Shown: positions 36,824-45,421 of the stretch, piece by piece
Layout of the letters: each line of letters opens with the position of its first letter
Numbering within the stretch: the first letter of the stretch is position 1
DNA from: Carboxylicivirga linearis
Lineage (GTDB): Bacteria > Bacteroidota > Bacteroidia > Bacteroidales > Marinilabiliaceae
NCBI RefSeq assembly: GCF_018271995.1
Contig: NZ_JAGUCO010000008.1
Span: forward strand, 1 to 64,000
Direction of reading: 5' to 3'
DNA: 64,000 nt
Program-made: the position numbers and the translations under genes
Notes under the pieces: model-generated
Databases searched by the model: none
What the model was told of the DNA's origin: nothing
The model's input: only the letters and a program-made list of their open reading frames with translations

Positions 36824-37987
36824 TCAAATAAATTTTATTGTTTGAACAGATTGATTTTGAATAATCTCATAATTACAATCTGTACCCGTTTCAATACTGA
36901 AATCATTAATACTTTGGTTTCCTATAAAACTAAACTTTTTGTTTTGCAGATCTTCACCATTCAGTTTTGCAAAACGTATCCCATCCGGCGTAAATCGAAT
37001 GACCTTGTTTTGATTGTCGATTTGAATGTGATCACGAATGACACAATAATCAAGCAAAGTACTTACGGGCGAAAGCATTATCTCTTGCTTCTCGTAGCTA
37101 TCTCTAAGAAGATTCAAAGCATTGATAGTGGCGTCAGGAATAATATATTGTTCACCATTAGCCAGTCGCTTTTGCATTTTACCCAAATGAGTGTACAGAA
37201 TACAGGTTCCTTGCTTTTTAATTAATTGATTCAATGTGGCTTTATTCACTAACTTTGGTAAACCATCAATATCCGCATATTTCCATAACCCATAGCGTCT
37301 GAACACATAAAAAGTGTGCCCGTCAGGAAAAGTAAGAGGTTTGTAGGTTAAATCATTCAAATCTTCATGAGGATCAATTGAATAACTGTACTCTGCAAAT
37401 AGTTTTGAAATAATCTTGCTGACAAACCTGATCATTTTCTGGCGCAATACCCAGTTATGATGTGATCCACCCTGCCCGATTACTGAACTAAGTTTACCAT
37501 CCCATATATAGCGGATACCAAGGTCATAAGCATAGTCCATGGAGTATCGTTGATTTTCATATCTATAGCCAGAGGCATCCACAGTATATCGAACAGCTCC
37601 CATTTCGCTGTTATGCATGAAGTTCCCGGTAAAGTTACTATGATCGGTCCATACTCTGGGCTCTAAACCGTAGGCTTTTAGTAGCTCAATTGCTTTAATA
37701 GCATCCTCTCTGTCAAAGGCTCTTTTTCCGGCATGTCGGAAATCGCCCCATGAATGAAGAATATCATAAGGATGCTGTAAAATAGCCTGACCATGATCTG
37801 CAAGGTTTACCTGGTCATTCAGATACTGATTATGAGAACTTACAAACAAGGCGTCACCAAAAGGCAGCCCCAGTTCTTGCCAAACCAAACGATGAATAAT
37901 TTTCCAACGTTCTGGTGTGGTATGATCCGGATCATTGCATAGGGTAAACCAGGCTTTGTATGGGTAAGGAAATTTTAAAACTTTCAA
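36824..37987 (-). CDS. Uncharacterised protein with deacetylase-superfamily-like features, TTG start
   Basis: 387 residues. I do not recognise a defined family. FPYPYKAWFTLCNDPDHTTP (~6-25) has the acidic, His-containing opening expected of (beta/alpha) carbohydrate esterase-like folds, and DILHSWGDFRHAG, RVWTDHSNFTGNFMHN and GGSHHNWVLRQKM add His/Asp-rich loops that could bind metal. The last 120 residues look like a beta sandwich (FTPDGIRFAKLNGEDLQNKK). There is no signal peptide. The start is TTG at 37987: TAG is in frame eight codons upstream and no ATG lies between. It sits directly before wzm, so a chain-end modification role is plausible but unproven. Confidence 0.6.
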   Translation of the reverse strand: MKVLKFPYPYKAWFTLCNDPDHTTPERWKIIHRLVWQELGLPFGDALFVSSHNQYLNDQVNLADHGQAILQHPYDILHSWGDFRHAGKRAFDREDAIKAIELLKAYGLEPRVWTDHSNFTGNFMHNSEMGAVRYTVDASGYRYENQRYSMDYAYDLGIRYIWDGKLSSVIGQGGSHHNWVLRQKMIRFVSKIISKLFAEYSYSIDPHEDLNDLTYKPLTFPDGHTFYVFRRYGLWKYADIDGLPKLVNKATLNQLIKKQGTCILYTHLGKMQKRLANGEQYIIPDATINALNLLRDSYEKQEIMLSPVSTLLDYCVIRDHIQIDNQNKVIRFTPDGIRFAKLNGEDLQNKKFSFIGNQSINDFSIETGTDCNYEIIQNQSVQTIKFI

Positions 37988-38007
37988 GGTTGCTATATTA
38001 TGTAGGA

Positions 38008-39867
38008 CTAATCCAATTTAAACTCCTCCTGCCACTTGTCCTTCTGATCCCACTCTTTTTGTTTTGTCTTCTCGAACAGATAGTTGCCTATTACTAAATA
38101 ATCCATTTCTGTTCGCATAAAACAACGATAGGCATCATCAGCATCACAGACAATAGGTTCCCCCCTCACGTTAAAACTAGTATTAACAATCACCCCATAA
38201 TCTGTCAATTCTTTAAAGGTATTAATCAACTCCCAATAACGGGAATTGGTATCCTTATTCACTGATTGAAGTCTGGCTGAATAATCAACATGTGTTACTG
38301 CAGGAATATCTGATCTCTGAAAATACAAGCGTTGCATCAATTCTTGTTCATTATAATCTTCCGGCAAGGTATTCAACCGTTCAGGCTGAACCGGAACTAC
38401 CATCAACATATAAGGAGAAGGCACTTTAATATCAAAATAGTTTTGAATATCCTCTTCCAGTACACTTGGAGCAAAAGGTCTGAATCCTTCCCGGTATTTA
38501 ATCTTCAAATTCATTTTCTTTTGCATTTCCGGATTTCTGGCATCACCAAGGATGGATCTGTTACCAAGTGCACGCGGACCATACTCCATACGTCCCTGAA
38601 CCCAGCCAACCACATTGCCCTCATCCAATTTTTCGGCAACTATCTTACAAAGATCCTTAAAATCAGAATAGTGACTATAAACCGCTTCGTATTTAACCAG
38701 TGCTTTTTGAATATCTTTATCAGTTATATCAGGTCCCAGATATGCTCCTTTCATCCCATCCGGTGCACCATTCAACACACGGTTATGCCCTTTCCATAAA
38801 TGCCAGCCACATAAAGCTGCACCTACAGCCCCACCGGCATCGCCGGCTGCCGGCTGAATCCAGATGTCCTCGAACAATCCACTTTGTAACAATTTACCAT
38901 TGGCAACACTATTTAGTGCTACACCTCCGGCCATCACTAATTTAGTGGCTCCTGTTAATGACTTTGCAGACTCGGCCATAGCTATTACAGCCTCCTCAGT
39001 TACCTGTTGGATGGCCAGCGCCATATTCATATAAGACTGGGTAAGTGTTTCACTTGGTTTTCGAGCCTTAAAACCAAAGAGTTTTTCCCAACGCTTTTCA
39101 TTTACCATCTTCAATCCTGTGGCATATGAAAAGTACTTCATATTAAGTATTAATGACCCATCCGGTCTTAAGTCGACCAGTTCATCCAGAATCAGTTTTT
39201 TTATACGTCTGGTTTCATCAGAATCAGGATTACCATAGGGAGCTAATCCCATCAACTTGTATTCTCCACTATTAACTACAAAACCAGTATAATAGGTAAA
39301 TGCAGAGTAGAGCAGCCCCAGTGAATGGGGAAAATGCAACTCTTTAATAATTGTAATATCCTTTCCTTTACCATGACAAATAGTAGTTGTAGCCCACTCA
39401 CCAACACCATCAACCGTTAAAATGGCCGCTTCATCAAATGGAGAAGGGTAAAATGCACTGGCTGCATGAGACAAATGATGCTCAGGAAATAAGAGCTGCG
39501 GCTTTTTAAACCCCAGCTCTTTAAGCTCTTTCCGAATATTTTGCTTAAGGAATAATTTTTCCTTGATCCACACTGGAATGGCCGTTGCAAAGCTACTTAA
39601 ACCTTTAGGTGCAAAAGCATGATAGGTTTCCAATAAACGCTCAAACTTTACAAAGGGCTTGTCATAAAACACAACTGCTTCGATCTGTTCAGCAACAATA
39701 TTGGCTTCGTCCATTACATACTGACAAGCCTTTGAAGGAAAACCGGGATCATGTTTCTTCCTTGTAAAACGTTCTTCATGAGCCGCTGCTATTATTTCAC
39801 CATTATGAATGATGGCCGCCGCACTATCGTGATAATAAGCTGAAATACCAAGAATATATGTACCCAT
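38008..39867 (-). CDS. Carbamoyltransferase (NodU/CmcH/TobZ family)
   Basis: 619 residues from ATG 39867; a frame to 39951 would run through the DUF5989 gene and is rejected. YILGISAYYHDSAAAIIHNG opens the ASKHA/Kae1-like domain; FPEHHLSHAASAFYPSPFDE gives the metal-binding histidines and ILTVDGVGEWATTT follows. The C-terminal YrdC-like carbamoyl-adenylate part has VGWVQGRMEYGPRALGNRSI, REGFRPFAPSVLEED and TSFNVRGEPIVCD. The enzyme moves carbamoyl phosphate-derived carbamate onto a sugar hydroxyl. It starts one base after the DUF5989 gene and forms a compact module with the SxtJ-like and SGNH genes. Confidence 0.92.
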   Translation of the reverse strand: MGTYILGISAYYHDSAAAIIHNGEIIAAAHEERFTRKKHDPGFPSKACQYVMDEANIVAEQIEAVVFYDKPFVKFERLLETYHAFAPKGLSSFATAIPVWIKEKLFLKQNIRKELKELGFKKPQLLFPEHHLSHAASAFYPSPFDEAAILTVDGVGEWATTTICHGKGKDITIIKELHFPHSLGLLYSAFTYYTGFVVNSGEYKLMGLAPYGNPDSDETRRIKKLILDELVDLRPDGSLILNMKYFSYATGLKMVNEKRWEKLFGFKARKPSETLTQSYMNMALAIQQVTEEAVIAMAESAKSLTGATKLVMAGGVALNSVANGKLLQSGLFEDIWIQPAAGDAGGAVGAALCGWHLWKGHNRVLNGAPDGMKGAYLGPDITDKDIQKALVKYEAVYSHYSDFKDLCKIVAEKLDEGNVVGWVQGRMEYGPRALGNRSILGDARNPEMQKKMNLKIKYREGFRPFAPSVLEEDIQNYFDIKVPSPYMLMVVPVQPERLNTLPEDYNEQELMQRLYFQRSDIPAVTHVDYSARLQSVNKDTNSRYWELINTFKELTDYGVIVNTSFNVRGEPIVCDADDAYRCFMRTEMDYLVIGNYLFEKTKQKEWDQKDKWQEEFKLD

Positions 39868-39868
39868 A

Positions 39869-40018
39869 CTAGAACAGTGTGTAGATAAAAGGAGCAATAG
39901 CTGATCCGGAAGACAGCACAATGAGAACACCAAAAAGCAAAAGCACCCCAATTAAAGGTATTAACCAAAACTTCTTTCGTTGCTTAATAAAAGCCCATAA
40001 TTCTGTTAAAAATTCCAT
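39869..40018 (-). CDS. DUF5989-family small membrane protein
   Basis: 49 residues, MEFLTELWAFIKQRKKFWLI at the start, then one membrane helix (PLIGVLLLFGVLIVLSSG) and a short tail. ATG at 40018, TAG at 39869-39871, one base before the carbamoyltransferase ATG. Basic Lys/Arg-rich residues precede the helix, giving an N-in topology. To my knowledge the family is found next to NodU-type carbamoyltransferases and SxtJ-like proteins, as here. Function unknown; a membrane adaptor for the carbamoyltransferase is a reasonable guess. It is too short for most ORF cut-offs. Confidence 0.85.
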   Translation of the reverse strand: MEFLTELWAFIKQRKKFWLIPLIGVLLLFGVLIVLSSGSAIAPFIYTLF

Positions 40019-40036
40019 GGTCTGACAAAAATTAAG

Positions 40037-40438
40037 TTAAAATGGATTCTTTAAATCATCAGCTAAATACTGATGGTTACGTGTTATAAACACAGATTTG
40101 TCAGTCTGTTTAAATTGTCGGAGTTGTAAAGTATCTTTTTGAAGAAGACGTCGAATGAATGAAATTGGTAATACCAGCATAAAGTATACTACCGATAATA
40201 ATACCTTGGACACCAGCCAGCCCAGTATATTTGATAAACTCAACCACAAATAAGCAAAGGGTGATAATAGTTTTGGTAGTGACATGTTTATAACCAGTAC
40301 AACAGTAGCTGCAATAACCAAAACCGAGGACTTTGTTATAAAACTTAGGATTAACAATAAAAGCACTAATGCCATTCCTGAATCCACCATTTGTTTGGCT
40401 GAAACCTTTTTAACCAGAAGTCCTTTGCTATTTTCCAT
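40037..40438 (-). CDS. SxtJ-family membrane protein
   Basis: 133 residues with three or four hydrophobic segments (MALVLLLLILSFI, VLVIAATVVLVINMSLP, ILGWLVSKVLLSVVYFMLVL). VSAKQMVDSGMALV and SFIRRLLQKDTL fit the SxtJ-like proteins encoded beside carbamoyltransferases (named after the saxitoxin cluster). The ATG overlaps the end of the SGNH gene by 11 bases and the DUF5989 gene follows after 18, so all four genes of this module are transcribed and probably translated together. Its biochemical role is not known. Confidence 0.82.
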   Translation of the reverse strand: MENSKGLLVKKVSAKQMVDSGMALVLLLLILSFITKSSVLVIAATVVLVINMSLPKLLSPFAYLWLSLSNILGWLVSKVLLSVVYFMLVLPISFIRRLLQKDTLQLRQFKQTDKSVFITRNHQYLADDLKNPF

Positions 40439-41651
40439 TGTTTGTTGAATTAATCAGTTTTTCTTCCATTAACACCCTTGCTATTTCGGCCTTAATTAAA
40501 GGATAGGCAGCATCAGTATAATGCACTTCATCAGTAAAGTATTCCAATGTCTTTGGTACAACAGACTCCAAATCAACCAGAACAACCTTTTGTTCATTCG
40601 CCAGGGTTCGAACCAATTGATTATACTTTTCCATACCTGTAATACCACTTTCGTAAGTCCATTTTTTGCCACTCCCAACTGCCTCTGAATTGATCATCTG
40701 ACACTTACTTTTGATTTCATCGGATAAATCAGCGTGAAGAATGTTTGGCTGGGACATTAATACAACCTTAACACCTTTAAGATTGGCTACTTCAATGAGG
40801 CTAATAAGATTTCTCTCAAAAGATTCAAGTCCCGGGTATTCTTTCTGATCTACAAAAACCGTTGGCTCAGCATACCAGTACTGACCAAATGAACCAGCTA
40901 TAGATCTAACCAGCGATCCTGGCTTTTTAAATGCATTTTTCACCGGGCCATAAAAATGTCCATAATCCTCACGAAAAGCACCTTTACTAAAAGAGCTAAA
41001 ATCAGCGTTATGCAATAAATCGTTGATTGCATGCATTACTATTAACACATCATGTCTGTAATGCTTAATGTTCACTTCATAATTTATCAAAGAATGCTGG
41101 GTTGTATACCACTGCATTCCCAGATTATAAACATCTATTGAATCAGTTTTAAGACCTACCCTTAAACTTTGCTCTAACATGGCAGGCCACCCCATACCTT
41201 CACTGTTTGTGTATTGGGTAGTAGAACCACCCAGGCAAAATATATTGTAATTCGACGACTGGTAATTTTGAGCATCCACTTGTGGAGGCATTAATTGAAG
41301 GTAAGGATGAAAGCGTTTGGCATATTTATCTTCTTTCACCCCAAATGTATTCTTAACCAACTCGTAAACCGGAAATAATACCATCAATATCAAAACAAGG
41401 ACAATACCTGTAAAAAGTGTGGACTTAATAAACTCTTTTGAGGCAAACAGAAAAGCATAGATCAAAAAGGCATATATGATGGGCAGGGCAATCAAGGGCC
41501 CATAGATAAACATAAGTTTATAAATGAACCTAGTTTGGTTCATAACAACATCATCCTGTTGCAGAAAACCGGCAAAAACATACCCAATCCCTATACCTAA
41601 TAGAACCAATAAAATTACCTTAAAAAGTCGTATAAGTATTGTCTTTTCCAA
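40428..41651 (-). CDS. SGNH/GDSL-family membrane protein, first gene of the long minus-strand block, TTG start
   Basis: 407 residues. Three membrane segments occupy ~8-98, and the remaining ~300 residues should be periplasmic. NIFCLGGSTTQYTNSEGMGW (~137-156) is block I with candidate Ser143; VIVMHAINDLLHN (outline) is the GxND block; DEVHYTDAAYPLIKAEIARV gives the C-terminal Asp-x-x-His. The start is TTG at 41651, since TAA is in frame six codons upstream and the next Met (37) lies after the first helix. It probably hydrolyses or transfers an ester on the exported glycan. A 447-base divergent intergenic region lies upstream. Confidence 0.78.
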   Translation of the reverse strand: MEKTILIRLFKVILLVLLGIGIGYVFAGFLQQDDVVMNQTRFIYKLMFIYGPLIALPIIYAFLIYAFLFASKEFIKSTLFTGIVLVLILMVLFPVYELVKNTFGVKEDKYAKRFHPYLQLMPPQVDAQNYQSSNYNIFCLGGSTTQYTNSEGMGWPAMLEQSLRVGLKTDSIDVYNLGMQWYTTQHSLINYEVNIKHYRHDVLIVMHAINDLLHNADFSSFSKGAFREDYGHFYGPVKNAFKKPGSLVRSIAGSFGQYWYAEPTVFVDQKEYPGLESFERNLISLIEVANLKGVKVVLMSQPNILHADLSDEIKSKCQMINSEAVGSGKKWTYESGITGMEKYNQLVRTLANEQKVVLVDLESVVPKTLEYFTDEVHYTDAAYPLIKAEIARVLMEEKLINSTNNGK

Positions 41652-42098
41652 TTTAGAATCTTTTGGATGGTTAAATCATTCTGTTAATTGAAATAAATTG
41701 AACTCTTTTATGAGGAACAGCTGCATCTTAGATATTTAACCTATTTGCAAAGCTTCGCATCCTCAGTCACAGGAAGGATGAGTAGATTTAGTTAATAAGA
41801 AGCATAAACTTCTATGTTAGGCAATCTAAAAGTAATACACTATTTGAATCATGGTTTTAATTTATGACAAAGAGGTCTTTTTTATTGCTCAATAACATTT
41901 TTGCCTTGATAAGAAGAATTCAAAGAATAACAAGCGTAATTTCATTCATTCCTAACCCCAAATCATATCCAAACTTATAAATTAAAACGATACAACTTTA
42001 AAAACATCCCATTTATCAAATCTTTAATAATTAGCAGAAAGTTCTTTTAAGAGCTTAGAGATTTTAGTTTATATTTGAGCTTTACATCAATACTGCCA
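41652..42098. other. Divergent intergenic region between the long minus-strand block and the plus-strand pair
   Basis: 447 AT-rich bases without a gene on either strand. A reasonable plus-strand promoter is at 42046-42077. On the minus strand, upstream of 41651, I could not find a TTTG/TAnnTTTG pair with correct spacing, although the only clear promoter for the 38-kb block should be here. Nothing else is visible. Confidence 0.6.
42046..42077 (+). promoter_or_regulatory. Candidate Bacteroidota-type promoter for the CapK-like/FemAB-like pair
   Basis: The -7 element TATATTTG at 42070-42077 matches TAnnTTTG exactly. TTTA at 42046-42049, 20 bases upstream, is one base off the -33 element TTTG. 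The transcript would start near 42083, leaving a short leader before the ATG at 42099. It supports that ATG over the TTG at 42075, which lies inside the -7 element. Confidence 0.4.
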
Positions 42099-43391
42099 AT
42101 GATAAAATTTAAGACCTTACTAAGACTAGAAGGACTACCCATTAAGAAGGCTCAATCTTTATTAAGTTCCATTCAAACATCAACTGATTTGATTAACTGG
42201 CAGAATAAACAAAAATGGAAGATTCTAAAGTATTCATATAAAACACATCCGATATACAAATCGTTTATTGGAACTATTCCTGAGGAATGGGAATCAATTC
42301 CAATAATAAGTAAGGAAAAGTTAAATACAATAAAACATCCCAGATTCCGATCCAAATTTAAAAAACACCTAATTCGTCAAACATCAGGATCCACTGGAAA
42401 GACACTCACATATGCTGTTAATTCTTTTTGCCATGCCATAACCTGGTCCATTATAAATGATCGTTACACTTCTATTGGTATCTCATTGAATCATAAGCAG
42501 GCACGCTTCTACGGACAATCGAATAATTTCACCAACCGACTGTTTGAGCAATTAAAAGACAGAACTGCATCCAGATATCGTATACCGATCCTTAATTTAA
42601 GTGAAACTTCAATTAAAAAATGGATCGGAACAATAGAAAAAAAACAAGTGAAATACCTTTATGGGTATAGTTATCCAATAATTAGCCTGGCTAAATACCT
42701 TATTTACAATGGAATTACATTAAAAGATTTTAATCCTAGTTTATCAGCCTGTATTGTTACTTCAGAAATGTGCACCCCTGAAGAAGAAAATTTGATTGAA
42801 AGAGCTTTTGGAGTGCCTTGTTACAATGAATATGGTGCTTCCGAATTAGGTATTATTGGATTTGGCAAAGCCAATAGCTGGTTAATATCCGATGAGCAAA
42901 TATTGGTTGAGATAGTCGATGAGAATGATAATATTGTCCCTGATGGAGAAGTTGGTAGAATTATATGCACCAATTTATTTAATAAAGCAACTCCTTTTAT
43001 TCGCTATGAGGTGGGAGATATGGGTAGTATAGAAATAAGAAATGGGAGAAGGTATCTAAAACAGTTACAAGGAAGACAAGAAGAAACTATTTACCTCCCC
43101 GAAGGAGAGAATGCACCCGGAGATACCGTATTCTTTTATGTAATTCAGGACTTCTCCAATAAATTCCCTGAAGTCATTTCTGAATATCGTGTAATCCAAA
43201 AGAAACTGAACCATTTTCAATTTTTATTGGTTACACACCACCCCCTCAGCGACAGTCAGCAAAAATATTTAATAAAACTCACTAAAAGATCTTTGATTGA
43301 AGATATTACAATAACTATTAAAGAAGTTACTGAAATTGATCGTACCCCACTTGGCAAATATCGGCGTTTTATATCTGAAATAGAGCAATAA
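42099..43391 (+). CDS. CapK/PaaK-like adenylate-forming enzyme, paralogue of 12079-13362
   Basis: 430 residues from ATG 42099; the TTG eight codons earlier overlaps the promoter. Motifs: IRQTSGSTGKTLTYAV (P-loop), FNPSLSACIVTSEMC, YNEYGASELGIIGF and RYEVGDMGSIE. It aligns along its whole length with the enzyme at 12079-13362 but is clearly diverged, so this is an old duplication or independent acquisition. It should adenylate a carboxylic acid; whether it then makes a CoA or other thioester is unknown. Two bases separate it from the FemAB/GNAT-like gene, with which it forms a two-gene plus-strand operon. Confidence 0.83.
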   Translation: MIKFKTLLRLEGLPIKKAQSLLSSIQTSTDLINWQNKQKWKILKYSYKTHPIYKSFIGTIPEEWESIPIISKEKLNTIKHPRFRSKFKKHLIRQTSGSTGKTLTYAVNSFCHAITWSIINDRYTSIGISLNHKQARFYGQSNNFTNRLFEQLKDRTASRYRIPILNLSETSIKKWIGTIEKKQVKYLYGYSYPIISLAKYLIYNGITLKDFNPSLSACIVTSEMCTPEEENLIERAFGVPCYNEYGASELGIIGFGKANSWLISDEQILVEIVDENDNIVPDGEVGRIICTNLFNKATPFIRYEVGDMGSIEIRNGRRYLKQLQGRQEETIYLPEGENAPGDTVFFYVIQDFSNKFPEVISEYRVIQKKLNHFQFLLVTHHPLSDSQQKYLIKLTKRSLIEDITITIKEVTEIDRTPLGKYRRFISEIEQ

Positions 43392-43393
43392 TA

Positions 43394-44404
43394 ATGAACA
43401 TCAAAAGCTACAATACCTATAAGGAGTGGAATGTCAACTTTGATGAGTTTAATTCAAGTATTTTTTTGCATCCCGACTGGATAGAAAGTCTTACATCAGA
43501 TACCATTCATCCCATATATTTCGATTTTATTGACAATGATAAGACAATCGGAAAATTATCGGGCATAACCAACAAAAACAGATTTGGAAAAATCCTGTAC
43601 TGTTTTGCCGGGATTGGTGTTAATGACATTCAACACAATTTAAACAGAATGTACGCTTCACTTTATCATTTCTGTCAAAAGAATCTGTTTAATCGAATAA
43701 TTATAAGTTCATATGACCAAAAGACCAATCATAAGCTAAAAGTAAAATGGTTTTATAGAACGGAAAGAAGAGAATTTATCATACCATTACGAGAAACATT
43801 AAACTACAGCAATCAGATTAAAAGAAACGTAAAAAAATGCCAAAAACACAATCCTAAGTTTTTACGTTTAAAGAATTACAACAATACATCCGAATTATTT
43901 GAACTCATAAATCATACGCATCGTTATCGATTAAAAAAACAGAAAACAGATTACAATCCCTATTATCTTCCATATCTCACTAAAGATTCGATAAAAAAGC
44001 TGCTTAAATCCAGAATCATCGATGTTTTTATAACTGAATACAATGGCAATACCAATTGCATTGAGTTGAACCTAAGACATCATAACGGTGTATTTAATTT
44101 ATTAAGAGGTGCTGATAAATCTGCATACCACAGGGGCTTCCCCTCAGGTATTAATCAATATATGATTCAACATTACAAGAAAATGAACATTGATACTATT
44201 AACTTAGGAGGAATTCCAACGGGTATCGATGGACTATCTCTTGCTCGTTTTAAAAAAGGTTTGGGAGCCAAAGAAGTAATACAAAACGGTTTTACCACCA
44301 ACTTTATTCAATTTCCATATACGTTACTTAATCCTATCCTCAACCTGGGTAGAAAACTAAAAGGAATTCCTTTTATTTACAGACTTAAAGACAAGTTTTT
44401 ATAA
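43394..44404 (+). CDS. FemAB/GNAT-like acyltransferase
   Basis: 336 residues. SSIFLHPDWIESL near the N-terminus, LRDxx-style RTERREFIIPLRETL, NQIKRNVKKCQKHN, and the C-terminal FNLLRGADKSAYHRGFPSGI with DTINLGGIPTGIDGLSLARF and KKGLGAKEV (the FKxxxG-type ending) match the double-GNAT FemAB/lipid II aminoacyltransferase-like superfamily. It starts two bases after the CapK-like gene. I infer that the pair activates an acid and attaches it to an amino sugar. The downstream sequence has only a weak A/T hairpin (44438-44453), so no terminator is claimed. Confidence 0.75.
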   Translation: MNIKSYNTYKEWNVNFDEFNSSIFLHPDWIESLTSDTIHPIYFDFIDNDKTIGKLSGITNKNRFGKILYCFAGIGVNDIQHNLNRMYASLYHFCQKNLFNRIIISSYDQKTNHKLKVKWFYRTERREFIIPLRETLNYSNQIKRNVKKCQKHNPKFLRLKNYNNTSELFELINHTHRYRLKKQKTDYNPYYLPYLTKDSIKKLLKSRIIDVFITEYNGNTNCIELNLRHHNGVFNLLRGADKSAYHRGFPSGINQYMIQHYKKMNIDTINLGGIPTGIDGLSLARFKKGLGAKEVIQNGFTTNFIQFPYTLLNPILNLGRKLKGIPFIYRLKDKFL

Positions 44405-45421
44405 AAAATATTCCAAAAGAATAAAGGCAAAAGGCAAAATCATTATTTTGTCTATTGTTGAAGTTTTATTGTAACTATATAAAAGTCCCAAATCCGCAGT
44501 CCTAAGTCCGATATTAGATCCTGAATATACTCTAGCTTTTATGCCAGTCTTTTTGATTCACAACAAACCCCAGCATTCTTGAATAATAGCTATTGGCAAT
44601 AGCTTACTATTACTCTAATAAACTACTCATAATACTCCAACACCTTCGGTCAATAAAATTTTCTGTTCGATGGTCATCCGCAGATCCTTCGTACTTCCTT
44701 CAATTCTTTTTCGATTGATGTTCGATCAACATTCGATCGATCTTCGATCATATAGGAACGAATAATTATCGAATAAGCATTGTAAAATTGATGAGAATGG
44801 ATTAAGGAGGGTCAAACTATAGGTATGTCGCTCTTTCGACAGGCTCAAGAAGCTCCCGTCAAAACCCAGCTCATTCACCTTACTTATTGAAGTTTACGCA
44901 GACTACTAGCAATGGTATTTTATTTTCCATTAACCTTCAGCATTATTCTTTCATCACTAATCATTAACCATTATTTCTTTCTTGCAATCACCTAAAAACA
45001 GATACATACCGAAAAAACATTTAATAATCTCATTGTAATAAAATAACTACCAGCTGGATTATAGCTCATAGTTTTAAACAGGTCAACAATTTCTATACTT
45101 TTTCGGACTTCGGACTTTACTTCACACCTTAATTCCAAAATATGGCAATTCAACAACTAAACACCTCAACAATTATACTTTAATCCTCTCCCGGACTTCG
45201 AACCTATAACCACGGATTACTTCAAACATTCTATCAATTCATCATTAACCATTCATCATTAATCCTTACTTTCTAATCATTACCCATCCTTACGGTAATA
45301 TTACTGTTATATTTTTTCAGAAAATACCCATTTACCTTGCTGTTGTCTTTTTGGCCAAAGAAGAAAACAAATAATCATTTATGCATCAGGTCGACATGTT
45401 GCAATCATTCTTAAAAGTTAA
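44405..45421. other. 1-kb intergenic region with simple and dispersed repeats
   Basis: No gene was found. The stretch contains an 11-bp-phased TTCGAT array (44666-44753), a degenerate CTTTCGACAGGCTCAAG element (44833-44849), and four copies of CGGACTT or its complement (44504, 45104, 45111, 45192). It also has repeated phrases such as TCATTAACCATT near 44957 and 45240, and a perfect GTAATATTAC palindrome at 45295-45304. The base composition and repeat load differ from the neighbouring coding blocks. Confidence 0.7.
44666..44753 (+). repeat. Eight-unit 11-bp-phased array, conserved half-unit TTCGAT
   Basis: Units start at 44666, 44677, 44688, 44699, 44710, 44721, 44732 and 44743. TTCGAT is exact in units 1, 5, 6, 7 and 8 and degenerate in the others (TCCGCA, TTCGTA, TTCAAT), while the remaining five bases vary. 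The period is exactly 11, about one helical turn. Confidence 0.75.

Noticed and set aside
38008-39951. Longer carbamoyltransferase frame starting at 39951
   Set aside because: Its first 28 codons run through the DUF5989 gene in another frame; the family start motif begins at ATG 39867.
44438-44453. Terminator after the FemAB-like gene
   Set aside because: The stem (CAAAAT/ATTTTG) is short and A/T-only without a clear T-run.
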